NCBI GenBank assembly: GCA_000720845.1
Contig: JODU01000014.1
Coordinates: 124,001 to 188,000 of the forward strand
Direction: 5' to 3'
From: Kitasatospora aureofaciens
Lineage (GTDB): Bacteria; Actinomycetota; Actinomycetes; Streptomycetales; Streptomycetaceae
DNA: 64,000 nt
Shown: piece by piece, positions 1 through 7,043 of the stretch
Numbering within the stretch: position 1 is the first letter of the stretch
Layout: the number at the start of each line of letters is the position of its first letter
Notes under the pieces: generated by a model
Database searches by the model: none
Seen by the model: the letters and a program-made list of their open reading frames with translations, nothing else
Told to the model about the DNA's origin: nothing
Translations under genes and position numbers: made by a program

Positions 1-753
1 GTCCGGGGCCCAGTCCGCCTGGGCGATCGACTCCTCGGGGCCTCCGGCGACGGTCCGGGTGTCCTGGAGGGTGCCCTCGGGGCCGACGTCGGCGACGATC
101 AGCTCGGTGCCGTCCCAGGGCATGCGCGGGTGGTCCCAGGCGAGCCAGGCCGCGCGGCGCCCGTCGGGCGAGAGCCGGGGCCCGGTGACGAAGCGGTGCC
201 GCTCCGGGGCGAGTTCGCGGACCGCGCCGCGGTCGTCGGCCGCGGAGCCGTCCAGCGGCACCGCCACCGGAACACGGCGCAGGTCGGTGGGCCCCTCGCC
301 GGTGAACTCCTCCAGGACGCACCACACCTCGCCGCGCTCGGGACGCGGGTCCGGCTCGATCCAGCGCAGCCCGCCGCCCACCCCGGACAGCGGTGTCAGC
401 GGGCGCGGCTCGCCGCCGCCGGGGGTGAAGGCGTACAGCCGCTGGTCGGCGAAGTTCACGAAGACCACCAGCGGGCCGGCGTCGGTCGTGGCCGCGCCCC
501 ACGGACGGCCGCCGTACTCGATGACGCGGCTGCGCGCGTTCCACGGCGCCGGCAGCACCGGCTCCTCGGTGCCGTCGGCGTGCCGCCGCACCAGGGTGCG
601 CCGCCCGCCCTCGGTGGGCCGGGGCGCGGTCCACCACACCTCGTCACCGACGAAGCCGACGTCGTCGGGCCGTCCGTCGTGCGCGGCGGCGAGGGCCGCG
701 TCGACGGGCGAGGGCCACGATCCGTACGACAGAGTCCGCACTGACTCCCCCAC
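1..753 (-). CDS. S9 family peptidase (prolyl oligopeptidase type), N-terminal part only
   Basis: Cut by the left window edge, so only about 251 N-terminal residues are present. The translation has the WD/beta-propeller-like character of S9 peptidases: an N-terminal YGSWPSPVDAAL segment, then VWWTAPRPTEGGR, RPLTPLSG and RLSPDGRRAAWLAWDHPRMP, typical of dipeptidyl-aminopeptidase/acylaminoacyl-peptidase propeller blades. The catalytic alpha/beta-hydrolase domain would lie beyond the edge. The GTG start at 753 is preceded by GGAGGAG; a second GTG four codons in is possible. It lies 43 nt downstream of the M20 gene on the same strand and is probably the third gene of a peptidase operon. The family call is fairly secure from repeat character, but activity cannot be judged without the C-terminus. 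Confidence 0.8.
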   Translation of the reverse strand, partial: MGESVRTLSYGSWPSPVDAALAAAHDGRPDDVGFVGDEVWWTAPRPTEGGRRTLVRRHADGTEEPVLPAPWNARSRVIEYGGRPWGAATTDAGPLVVFVNFADQRLYAFTPGGGEPRPLTPLSGVGGGLRWIEPDPRPERGEVWCVLEEFTGEGPTDLRRVPVAVPLDGSAADDRGAVRELAPERHRFVTGPRLSPDGRRAAWLAWDHPRMPWDGTELIVADVGPEGTLQDTRTVAGGPEESIAQADWAPD

Positions 754-796
754 TTCTCCTCCAGCTGACTTGCTCGTCCGGGCGGTGCCCGGGTCT

Positions 797-2122
797 TTAC
801 GCCGTGCGCAGGAAGCGGTCCAGGACACGGACGCCGAAGTGCAGCGCCTCGACCGGGACCCGTTCGTCCACGCCGTGGAAGAGGGCCTGGTAGTCGAAGC
901 CCTCGGGCAGCTTCAGCGGCGCGAAGCCGTATCCGGTGATGCCGAGCCGCGAGAACTGCTTGGCGTCGGTGCCCCCGGACATGCAGTACGGCACGACGTG
1001 CCCCTCGGGTGCGAACTCCTCCACCGCCGCGCGCATCCGGGCGTACGTCGGCGAGTCCACCGGCGCCTGGAGCGCCACCTCCCGGTGGGCGAACTCCCAG
1101 TCCACGTCCGGCCCGGTGAGCCGGTCGAGGGTGCTGCGGAACTCGTCCTCGGCGCCGTGCAGGAACCGCCCGTCGACGTGGGCGACGGCCTCTCCCGGGA
1201 TGACGTTGACCTTGTACCCGGCGTCCAGCATGGTCGGGTTGCTGCTGTTGCGGACGGTGGCCTCGACCAGCTTGCCGGCCTCGCCGAGCTTGTCGAGCAG
1301 GACGTCGACGTCGCTCAGGTCGGTCTCGATGCCGTAGACGGCGGCGATCTCGGTCAGGGCCGCGCGCACGGTCGGGGTCAGGCGCAGCGGCCACTCGTGG
1401 TTGCCGATGCGGGTGATCGCGGCGGCGAGGTGGGTGACCGCGTTCTCCCGGTTCACCTTGGAGCCGTGTCCGGCCCGTCCGCGCGCGGTGAGCTTGAGCC
1501 AGCCCGTGCCGCGCTCACCGGCGGCGATGGGGTAGAACTGCCGCCCGGCCCCGTCATGGAAGGTGAACGCCCCGGACTCGCTGACGCCCTCGGTGCAGCC
1601 CTCGAACAGGGCGGCGTGCCGGTCGGCGAGGAAGCCGGAGCCGTCCTCGGCGCTGGCCTCCTCGTCCGCGGTGAACGCGATCACCACGTCCCGCCGGGGT
1701 CTCACGCCCCGCCGGGCCCAGTCGCGGGCGACCGCGAGGATCATCGCGTCCATGTTCTTCATGTCGACGGCGCCGCGTCCCCAGACGACGCCGTCGCGGA
1801 TCTCCCCGGAGAACGGGTGCACGCTCCAGTCGGCGGCCTCGGCGGGCACGACGTCCAGGTGACCGTGGACCAGCAGCGCGTCGGCCGACGGGTCGGTGCC
1901 CCCGATGCGGGCCACGACGTTGGTACGGCCCGCGGTCCGCTCCAGGAGCGTGGGCTCGATCCCGGCCTCGGCGAGCCGCGCGGCCGCGTACTCGGCGGCG
2001 GGCCGCTCCCGGCAGTCGCCGCCGCCGCGGTTGGTGGTGTCGATCCGGATCAGCTCGGAGGTGAACCGGACGACCTCGTCCAGCGCCTGCGCGCCCGTGT
2101 CGGTGTCCGTGTGCTCAGCCAT
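797..2122 (-). CDS. M20 family metallopeptidase (acetylornithine deacetylase/succinyl-diaminopimelate desuccinylase-like)
   Basis: 441 aa, ATG start. Cytosolic di-zinc exopeptidase/deacylase of the M20/M25/M40 family. Zinc and catalytic motifs are visible in order: LLVHGHLDVVP (His and Asp ligand), GRGAVDMKN (bridging Asp), TADEEAS (general-base Glu and ligand Glu) and, near the C-terminus, ALFHGVDERVP (last His). A dimerisation insert lies between (GHGSKVNRENA). Length is normal for the family. The start overlaps the end of the upstream D-aminopeptidase gene by 8 nt, so the two are translationally coupled. Substrate is unknown: the context of a D-aminopeptidase and an S9 peptidase suggests peptide turnover rather than arginine or lysine biosynthesis, which is inference. 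Confidence 0.92.
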   Translation of the reverse strand: MAEHTDTDTGAQALDEVVRFTSELIRIDTTNRGGGDCRERPAAEYAAARLAEAGIEPTLLERTAGRTNVVARIGGTDPSADALLVHGHLDVVPAEAADWSVHPFSGEIRDGVVWGRGAVDMKNMDAMILAVARDWARRGVRPRRDVVIAFTADEEASAEDGSGFLADRHAALFEGCTEGVSESGAFTFHDGAGRQFYPIAAGERGTGWLKLTARGRAGHGSKVNRENAVTHLAAAITRIGNHEWPLRLTPTVRAALTEIAAVYGIETDLSDVDVLLDKLGEAGKLVEATVRNSSNPTMLDAGYKVNVIPGEAVAHVDGRFLHGAEDEFRSTLDRLTGPDVDWEFAHREVALQAPVDSPTYARMRAAVEEFAPEGHVVPYCMSGGTDAKQFSRLGITGYGFAPLKLPEGFDYQALFHGVDERVPVEALHFGVRVLDRFLRTA

Positions 2123-2948
2123 ACTGCTCCTCCACCGCCGCCGAGACGATCGTCGTGACCGCCTTGAACGTCCGGATCGCCTCGAACATCGTGTCGTGGG
2201 TGTACGCCACCTTCCGCTCCCCGACCTGTGCCACCCCGGGCACCACGGTCGCCGCCGCCGCCAGGTGCTCGGCGTCGAACTCCAGGGCGAGGGTGAAAGG
2301 ACCGCCGCTCACCGGCTCGTGCCGCACCGCGAGCGCGGTGGCCTCCTTGGCGGCGGCCCGGATGTCGCCGGCGGTCCTGGCCGGCGTACGGCACACGGCC
2401 GCGTACCGCGACACATGGTCCTTGACCGCGACCTTGCGCGCCTCGGGCGCGTACCCGAGCGCGTCCTCGCAGGCCACGTCGTCCCCGGTGACCAGCACCA
2501 CGGGCACGCCGTACTCCGCGACCACGTGCGCGTTGAGCAGACCCTCACTGGCCCGTACGTCGTTGAGCCAGACGCCGGTGAGCTGGTTGGCGAGGTAGGT
2601 GTGCGCGAGGACGCCCTCCATACCGGCACCCGCGTGGTATCCGATGAACGCGATGCCGTCCACGTCCCCGTGCTGGACGCCCTCCACCATGGACAGCGCC
2701 TTGTGCCGCCCGGTGAGCATCTCCGTGCGCTCGTCGAGCCGCTCCAGGAGGAGGTTGCGCATGCTCCAGTGCGCCTCGTTGACCAGCACCTCGTCGGCTC
2801 CGCCGTCGAAGAAGCCGAGCACCGCCGCGTCCACGTCCGAGGTGAACATCGACCGGCACCGCTCCCACTGCGGCGTCCCCGGCAGCACGTCGGCCGGCCA
2901 GGTGACACCGGTGGCGCCTTCCATGTCGGCACTGATGAGGATCTTCAT
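2115..2948 (-). CDS. dppA: M55 family D-aminopeptidase (DppA-like)
   Basis: 277 aa. M55 peptidases are zinc D-aminopeptidases that release N-terminal D-amino acids such as D-Ala. The N-terminus has the family signature MKILISADMEGATGV (Asp and Glu metal ligands), followed by LVNEAHWSMRN, IAFIGYHAGAG with a catalytic-site His, and VVLVTGDD. The open frame extends 18 codons further upstream, but the start MKILISADMEG matches the family, and TACGGT lies 7 nt before this ATG, as for a leaderless promoter. First gene of a run dppA-M20-S9. A DasR-like operator lies 56-71 nt upstream, suggesting a link to N-acetylglucosamine/cell-wall turnover (inference). Confidence 0.93.
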   Translation of the reverse strand: MKILISADMEGATGVTWPADVLPGTPQWERCRSMFTSDVDAAVLGFFDGGADEVLVNEAHWSMRNLLLERLDERTEMLTGRHKALSMVEGVQHGDVDGIAFIGYHAGAGMEGVLAHTYLANQLTGVWLNDVRASEGLLNAHVVAEYGVPVVLVTGDDVACEDALGYAPEARKVAVKDHVSRYAAVCRTPARTAGDIRAAAKEATALAVRHEPVSGGPFTLALEFDAEHLAAAATVVPGVAQVGERKVAYTHDTMFEAIRTFKAVTTIVSAAVEEQYG

Positions 2949-2955
2949 GGCCCGA

Positions 2956-2961
2956 ACCGTA
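2956..2961 (-). promoter_or_regulatory. -10 hexamer of likely leaderless dppA promoter
   Basis: On the minus strand TACGGT is followed by 7 nt and then the dppA ATG. With the usual 6-7 nt from -10 to the transcription start, the transcript would begin at the start codon. There is no Shine-Dalgarno sequence before this ATG, which agrees. No clear -35 box. Confidence 0.5.
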
Positions 2962-3003
2962 CGCGCTGCCCGGCCACCTCTGCCAGGGCTGTGGATAACC
3001 ACC

Positions 3004-3019
3004 GGTGGTCTGGACCACT
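3004..3019. promoter_or_regulatory. DasR-like operator (dre site candidate)
   Basis: The 16-mer GGTGGTCTGGACCACT contains the near-perfect palindrome TGGTC-TG-GACCA and differs from the commonly quoted DasR element ACTGGTCTAGACCACT at only a few positions. It overlaps a second 12-bp palindrome, ACCACCGGTGGT (2998-3009). It lies 56-71 nt upstream of dppA. DasR is the GntR-family repressor of N-acetylglucosamine genes in streptomycetes; the match is seen, binding is inference. Confidence 0.5.
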
Positions 3020-3063
3020 AAAGGACCCCCGTACGGCCTACCATCAGCGCTTTCCCGGGACGG

Positions 3064-3434
3064 TCAGCCCCAGGGACCGTGCGGCACCAAGGCGTCGAGG
3101 ACGGCCGCCGGCCGCGGCGGCTCGACCGGGTCCGCCAGGGGGCCCAGGTCCCGCCAGGCCGTCCACGCGTACGTGTCCAGGGCGGCCCGCTCGTCGGGGA
3201 GCAGGCCGGTCCGCACCAGCGGCGGCCGCTCCTCGGCGAACTCGGCGACGGCCCGGTCTCCTCGGCCCGTTCCCGTCGTGCCGCCGCCAGAGGCGGCCCG
3301 CCCGGCTCGATGCCGCCACCGGGTGGCTCCCAGAGGTGGGTCCCGTCGACCGGGTCCCGCCAGCGCAGGAGCGGCAGGCGACGGGCGGCGTCCAGACGGA
3401 TGAACCGGGACGCGGGCCGGTGCGTCGATGCCAC
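3064..3434 (-). pseudogene. Nudix hydrolase, frameshifted (one base missing)
   Basis: Starts GTG 11 nt after the methyltransferase stop. The first about 60 residues read as a Nudix domain: LPLLRWRDPVDGTHLWEPPG, then GGGIEPGG..RERAEETG. After EETG the frame changes: in the annotated frame the protein becomes Arg/Ser/Pro-rich nonsense, whereas a frame one base away reads AVAEFAEERPPLVRTGLL, then TYAWTAWRDLGPLADP and LDALVPHGPWG with a stop at 3064-3066. A single lost base near 3251-3256 explains this; restoring it gives 123 residues. The Nudix box is also weak: the Glu of GX5E is Gly, although REXXEE is intact. Either a decaying gene or a sequencing error. Confidence 0.7.
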
Positions 3435-3444
3435 AGCCCCGGTG

Positions 3445-4167
3445 CTAGGCAGGGCCCGCCACCACCCACGTCGACGGCAGCTCGATGCGGGTGCCGTCCG
3501 CCGTGTACTCCGTGGTGACGAGGGGAAGTTCGCCGCTCGCCAGGACGGTGAGGCCTGCCGCGCGGAGGTACTCGGGCACCGCCTCGTCGGGGACGGCGCC
3601 GGGGGTCAGGCCGTGGCGCAGGACGGGGGCGAGTTTGGCGGGCGGCCCGTCGGGGCCCTGGGCCAGGCCCATCAGGACGGTCTTGGCCGCCTGGGAGGGC
3701 TCGACCAGGAAGGCGCGGCCCCGGTTGCCGAGGAGCGCGGCGAGGGCGTCGGCCAGGGGCTGCCGGTCGTCGGGTTCGCACTGGTGCAGGACGCCCCGGA
3801 CGTAGACGTTGGCGTCGCCCAGTTCCGCGTGCAGCGTCTCCGCCTCGGCCTTGTCGGCGGCGTCCAGCTGCCGGTACGCGGCGAGTCCGGCCGGGTCGGC
3901 GCGGCGGGCGTGGGCCAGGGCGGCGGAGGACAGGTCGGCGCCGACCACGTGCGGGAAGCGTTCGGCGAAGTAGCGGGTCTGCGTGCCGTTGCCGCAGCCC
4001 AGGTCGATCAGCGGCAGGGCGGCGTCGGCCAGGTGCGGCTCGAAGTGGGCCAGGTGGCGACCGGCGGTCAGCGTCGGCTCCGCGTCCCAGAACACCGCCC
4101 CCCGGTCCCCGGAGGCCTCGTTCCAGAAGCCCTCCCAGGCGTCCCGGTACCGACTCGTCACGCTCAT
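3445..4167 (-). CDS. Class I SAM-dependent methyltransferase
   Basis: 240 aa. Motif I is LIDLGCGNGTQTRYFAERFP, followed by VVGADLSSAALAHAR (acidic residue binding the SAM ribose) and a later YVRGVLHQ segment; this is a Rossmann-fold methyltransferase of the methyltransferase-25/11 type. The start MSVTSRYRDAWEGFW is chosen because GGGGAG sits 6 nt upstream of this ATG; the open frame extends further but without a better site. The broken Nudix gene follows 10 nt downstream. Substrate is not predictable; the N-terminal YRDAWEGFWNEA pattern is found in small-molecule methyltransferases. Confidence 0.85.
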   Translation of the reverse strand: MSVTSRYRDAWEGFWNEASGDRGAVFWDAEPTLTAGRHLAHFEPHLADAALPLIDLGCGNGTQTRYFAERFPHVVGADLSSAALAHARRADPAGLAAYRQLDAADKAEAETLHAELGDANVYVRGVLHQCEPDDRQPLADALAALLGNRGRAFLVEPSQAAKTVLMGLAQGPDGPPAKLAPVLRHGLTPGAVPDEAVPEYLRAAGLTVLASGELPLVTTEYTADGTRIELPSTWVVAGPA

Positions 4168-4299
4168 GCCCGTCTCCCCAGGTGCGACGACGTACGACCC
4201 GCCGACGACGACGGGTCCGTACGGTGTATCGCGCCCGGCGCACACCCACAAGCGCCCGGCGCATTCCTTCACGGGTAGTTCGCGCCGGGCCGATTCGGA

Positions 4300-4340
4300 C
4301 ACCGGGCCGACCCGGCAGCTTGCGGCAGGACGGCCCGGTG
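4300..4340 (-). terminator. Candidate hairpin downstream of the SpoIIE-type gene
   Basis: Perfect 10-bp inverted repeat CACCGGGCCG / CGGCCCGGTG with a 21-nt loop, in the 246-nt space between the end of the phosphatase gene (4414) and the methyltransferase start (4167). No T-run follows. Placement fits a rho-independent-like stop for the phosphatase transcript, but the long loop makes it weak. Confidence 0.35.
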
Positions 4341-4413
4341 AGGCGGCCCGCGGCCGCGACAGCGCCCAGCACGCGGACCGAGCGCGCACGGTGACCGCGC
4401 CCCGGCGCCCTCG

Positions 4414-6897
4414 CTAGCGGTACCGGGCGGGCAGCGTCAGTTCGAACCACACCGACTTGCCCGCGGTGGTGCGGCTGGCGCCCCACGCGCGCGCGAGGGT
4501 GCTGACCACGCGCAGTCCGCGCCCGGTCTCGTCCTCGGGACCCGCGCCCTTCAGAGCCGGCAGGTCGTGGTCGTCGTCGTCCACCTCGCACAGCAGCGTG
4601 TCGGCCCGCACCAGGCGCAGCTCGACGGGGCGGACGTGGGAGTGCCGTACGGCGTTGGTGACGAGCTCGCTGACCATCAGCTCCGCGGGGTCCGCCAGCT
4701 TCGGCAGCCCCCAGTCGTGGAGTTGCTCGCGGATGGCCGCGCGGGCGCGGCCCACCTCGGCCGGGTCGCGGGCGAGGCTCCATTCGGCGACGGCGTCGGA
4801 CTCGATGCCGGTGAGCCGGGCCATCAGCAGGGCGACGTCGTCCTTGCGGCCGCCGCGGGTGCCCAGGGCGCGGATGATGGTGTCGCAGGCGTCGTCCATG
4901 GACGCGGCCGGATGGGCGGCGGACTCGCAGAGGGTGGCGAGACCGACGCCGATGTCCTCGCCGCGCACCTCCACCAGGCCGTCGGTGCACATCACCAGCC
5001 GGTCGCCGGGCGCCACCGGCACGCGCACCGACTCGAAGGGCACCCCGCCGACGCCGATCGGCGCTCCCGTGGGCAGATCGATCAGCTCGCTGGCGCCGTC
5101 CGCGGCACGGACCAGGACGGGCGGGATGTGCCCGGCGTTGGCGAGGTGCAGTTCACCGGCGACCGGGTCGTACACGGCGTACAGGCAGGTCGCGAGGTGG
5201 GTGTCACCGAGCCGCTGGGCGAGGTCGTCGAGGTTGCGCAGGAGCCGCGCGGGCGGCAGGTCGAGGCCGGCCATGGTCTGGACGGCGGTGCGCAACTGGC
5301 CCATCATCGCGGCCGATCCCAGGCCGTGGCCCATGACGTCGCCGACGACGAGGGCGGTGCGGGCGCCCGGCAGCTTGACCGAGTCGAACCAGTCGCCGCC
5401 GACCCGGCCGAGCAGCGTGCCCGGCAGATAGCGGGTGGCGATGTCGCAGCCGGCCATGCGCGCGGGGATGCGCGGGAGCATGCTGTCCTGGAGCGTCTCG
5501 GCGACGTTCTCCTGGTGGGTGTACATGCGCGCGTTGTCGAGGACGAGCCCCGCGCGGGAGGCGAGTTCGGCGCCGGTGACGCGGTCCATGTCGTTGAAGA
5601 CGGGGCGCTCCGGGTGCCGGAGCAGGATCATGAAGCCGAGGACGACGTTGCGTGCCTTCAGTGGCACCAGCAGCATCGAGCGGCCCGTGATGAGCGGGCG
5701 GATGTCCCGCTTCTCGAACTGGGAGGCGATGGCGTGGCCCATCTCCTCGGTGATGCGGGGCACCAGCACCGGCTCACCGCTGGTCATGCACTGGAAGAAG
5801 GGGGTGTGCGCCGGGAAGGGCATGGCCTCGCCGACGGGTACGACGTCGTCCCAGCGGCCGGGTTCGTCGGTGTGCTCCAGGGCGACCCGGTGCCACATGG
5901 TGGTGGTGTCCGGCACGCCGTCGGGGAAGCCCTCGCCCGCGACGACCTGTTCGCGCAGATAGGTGCCGGCGACGTCGGTGAAGCGGGGGACGACCGCCCG
6001 GCTGACCTCGACGATGGTCTGTGCCAGGTCGAGCGAGGTGCCGATCGCGCCGCTGACCTCGTTGAGGAACTCCAGGCGTTCGCGGACCGCCGCGTACTCC
6101 AGGTCCTCGGCCTCGTCGCGCAGTTCCTCGGGCACCGGCTCACCGGCCGCCAGTGCCCGCGCGGCCCGCTCGCGACGCGCCCGGCGCTCGGCCCGCCGGG
6201 GCACGCCCCAGTCCGGGGTGACGGGCACCCGGTCGCTGTGGCTGAACTCCAGGATCGGATAGCCCAGTTCGAGGACCTGGGCGACGATGCGGGCGCTCTC
6301 GCCGACGCTCATGCTGGGCAGGATCTCGGGGAGGCGGCGGGCGAGTTCGTCGGCGCCGGGGAAGTCGGTGTGCAAGGCGAAGCCGGGCGCGATCCGCTCG
6401 ACGACCTGCGCCCCGGTGTTCCCGTCGGCGTAGTCCCGCCGCAGCCCTTCCGCGTCGGCGGCCAGCACGAGCAGCCGCTCTGGCCCGGGTCCCACCAGGG
6501 GGTAGGCCCACCAGAGCACGTCGACGCGGGCGCCGGCCGGCACGGTCAGCCGGGCGCGGCCCGCCGCCGGGTAGGACAGCCGCCCGTCGAGGGGGGACTC
6601 CAGGCCCGTTCCGAGACCGTCGTGGTCCGGGTACGGGCCGTAGCCGGGGTCGTCCCCCGTCCCGTCCCCGGGGAGCACGCCCGATACGGGCAGCAGGTCG
6701 GGGGCGGGCCGGCCGATCGCCTCTTCCTTGGGCAGACCGAACAGCCGTCGTGCGCCTCGGCTCCAGTGGGAGACCAGCCCGTCGCGGTCCACCACGACGA
6801 CGGCCAGCGGGACACGGCCCGTGACGGGGTCGGCCGGCACGGTGTCGGGCCCGGCGCGGTGGCCGGGAGGTGCGTCCCGCTCGGTGCCATGGTCCAT
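4414..6897 (-). CDS. PAS-GAF-SpoIIE (PP2C) serine phosphatase with C-terminal HATPase_c domain
   Basis: 827 aa regulatory protein combining signal sensing, Ser/Thr phosphatase and anti-sigma-factor-like kinase modules. Approximate order: PAS (res. 25-130, VAVVVVDRDGLVSHWSRGA), GAF (250-430), PP2C/SpoIIE (450-660) with GGDWFD, GDVMGHGLGSA, MCTDGLVE and GGRKDDVALL, then an RsbW-type ATPase (690-820) with ELVTNAVRHS (N box) and DETGRGLRVV (G box). Such proteins usually control anti-anti-sigma factors in partner switching; the cognate sigma is not in this window. The ATG at 6897 is chosen because the PAS domain begins soon after; the frame stays open far upstream only as an antisense artefact of the MFS gene. 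An 18-bp palindrome lies upstream. Confidence 0.93.
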   Translation of the reverse strand: MDHGTERDAPPGHRAGPDTVPADPVTGRVPLAVVVVDRDGLVSHWSRGARRLFGLPKEEAIGRPAPDLLPVSGVLPGDGTGDDPGYGPYPDHDGLGTGLESPLDGRLSYPAAGRARLTVPAGARVDVLWWAYPLVGPGPERLLVLAADAEGLRRDYADGNTGAQVVERIAPGFALHTDFPGADELARRLPEILPSMSVGESARIVAQVLELGYPILEFSHSDRVPVTPDWGVPRRAERRARRERAARALAAGEPVPEELRDEAEDLEYAAVRERLEFLNEVSGAIGTSLDLAQTIVEVSRAVVPRFTDVAGTYLREQVVAGEGFPDGVPDTTTMWHRVALEHTDEPGRWDDVVPVGEAMPFPAHTPFFQCMTSGEPVLVPRITEEMGHAIASQFEKRDIRPLITGRSMLLVPLKARNVVLGFMILLRHPERPVFNDMDRVTGAELASRAGLVLDNARMYTHQENVAETLQDSMLPRIPARMAGCDIATRYLPGTLLGRVGGDWFDSVKLPGARTALVVGDVMGHGLGSAAMMGQLRTAVQTMAGLDLPPARLLRNLDDLAQRLGDTHLATCLYAVYDPVAGELHLANAGHIPPVLVRAADGASELIDLPTGAPIGVGGVPFESVRVPVAPGDRLVMCTDGLVEVRGEDIGVGLATLCESAAHPAASMDDACDTIIRALGTRGGRKDDVALLMARLTGIESDAVAEWSLARDPAEVGRARAAIREQLHDWGLPKLADPAELMVSELVTNAVRHSHVRPVELRLVRADTLLCEVDDDDHDLPALKGAGPEDETGRGLRVVSTLARAWGASRTTAGKSVWFELTLPARYR

Positions 6898-6945
6898 GGC
6901 GTCAGGCCCTCTCTGCCCACGGCTCCGCAAGATCTGTGTCGCCGT

Positions 6946-6963
6946 CACCACCGTACGGTGGTG
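6946..6963. promoter_or_regulatory. 18-bp perfect palindrome upstream of the SpoIIE-type gene
   Basis: CACCACCGTACGGTGGTG is a perfect palindrome 49-66 nt before the phosphatase ATG. It is a plausible operator for a dimeric repressor or activator. No family assigned. Confidence 0.45.
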
Positions 6964-7009
6964 GCCGGTGACCATGTGCGGCAACGGGGGAATTGGTGGC
7001 GCGCGAACA

Positions 7010-7035
7010 CACCGGCGCGCGCCCGCGCGCCGGTG
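7010..7035 (-). terminator. Hairpin terminator after the MFS gene
   Basis: Perfect 11-bp stem CACCGGCGCGC / GCGCGCCGGTG with a 4-nt loop, 9 nt beyond the stop of the MFS gene. No T-tail, as is common for streptomycete terminators. Confidence 0.6.
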
Positions 7036-7043
7036 AGCCGGTC

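Noticed and set aside
59..2158. 699-residue open frame on the plus strand
   Set aside because: Opposite to two peptidase genes with correct motifs; composition typical of an antisense frame.
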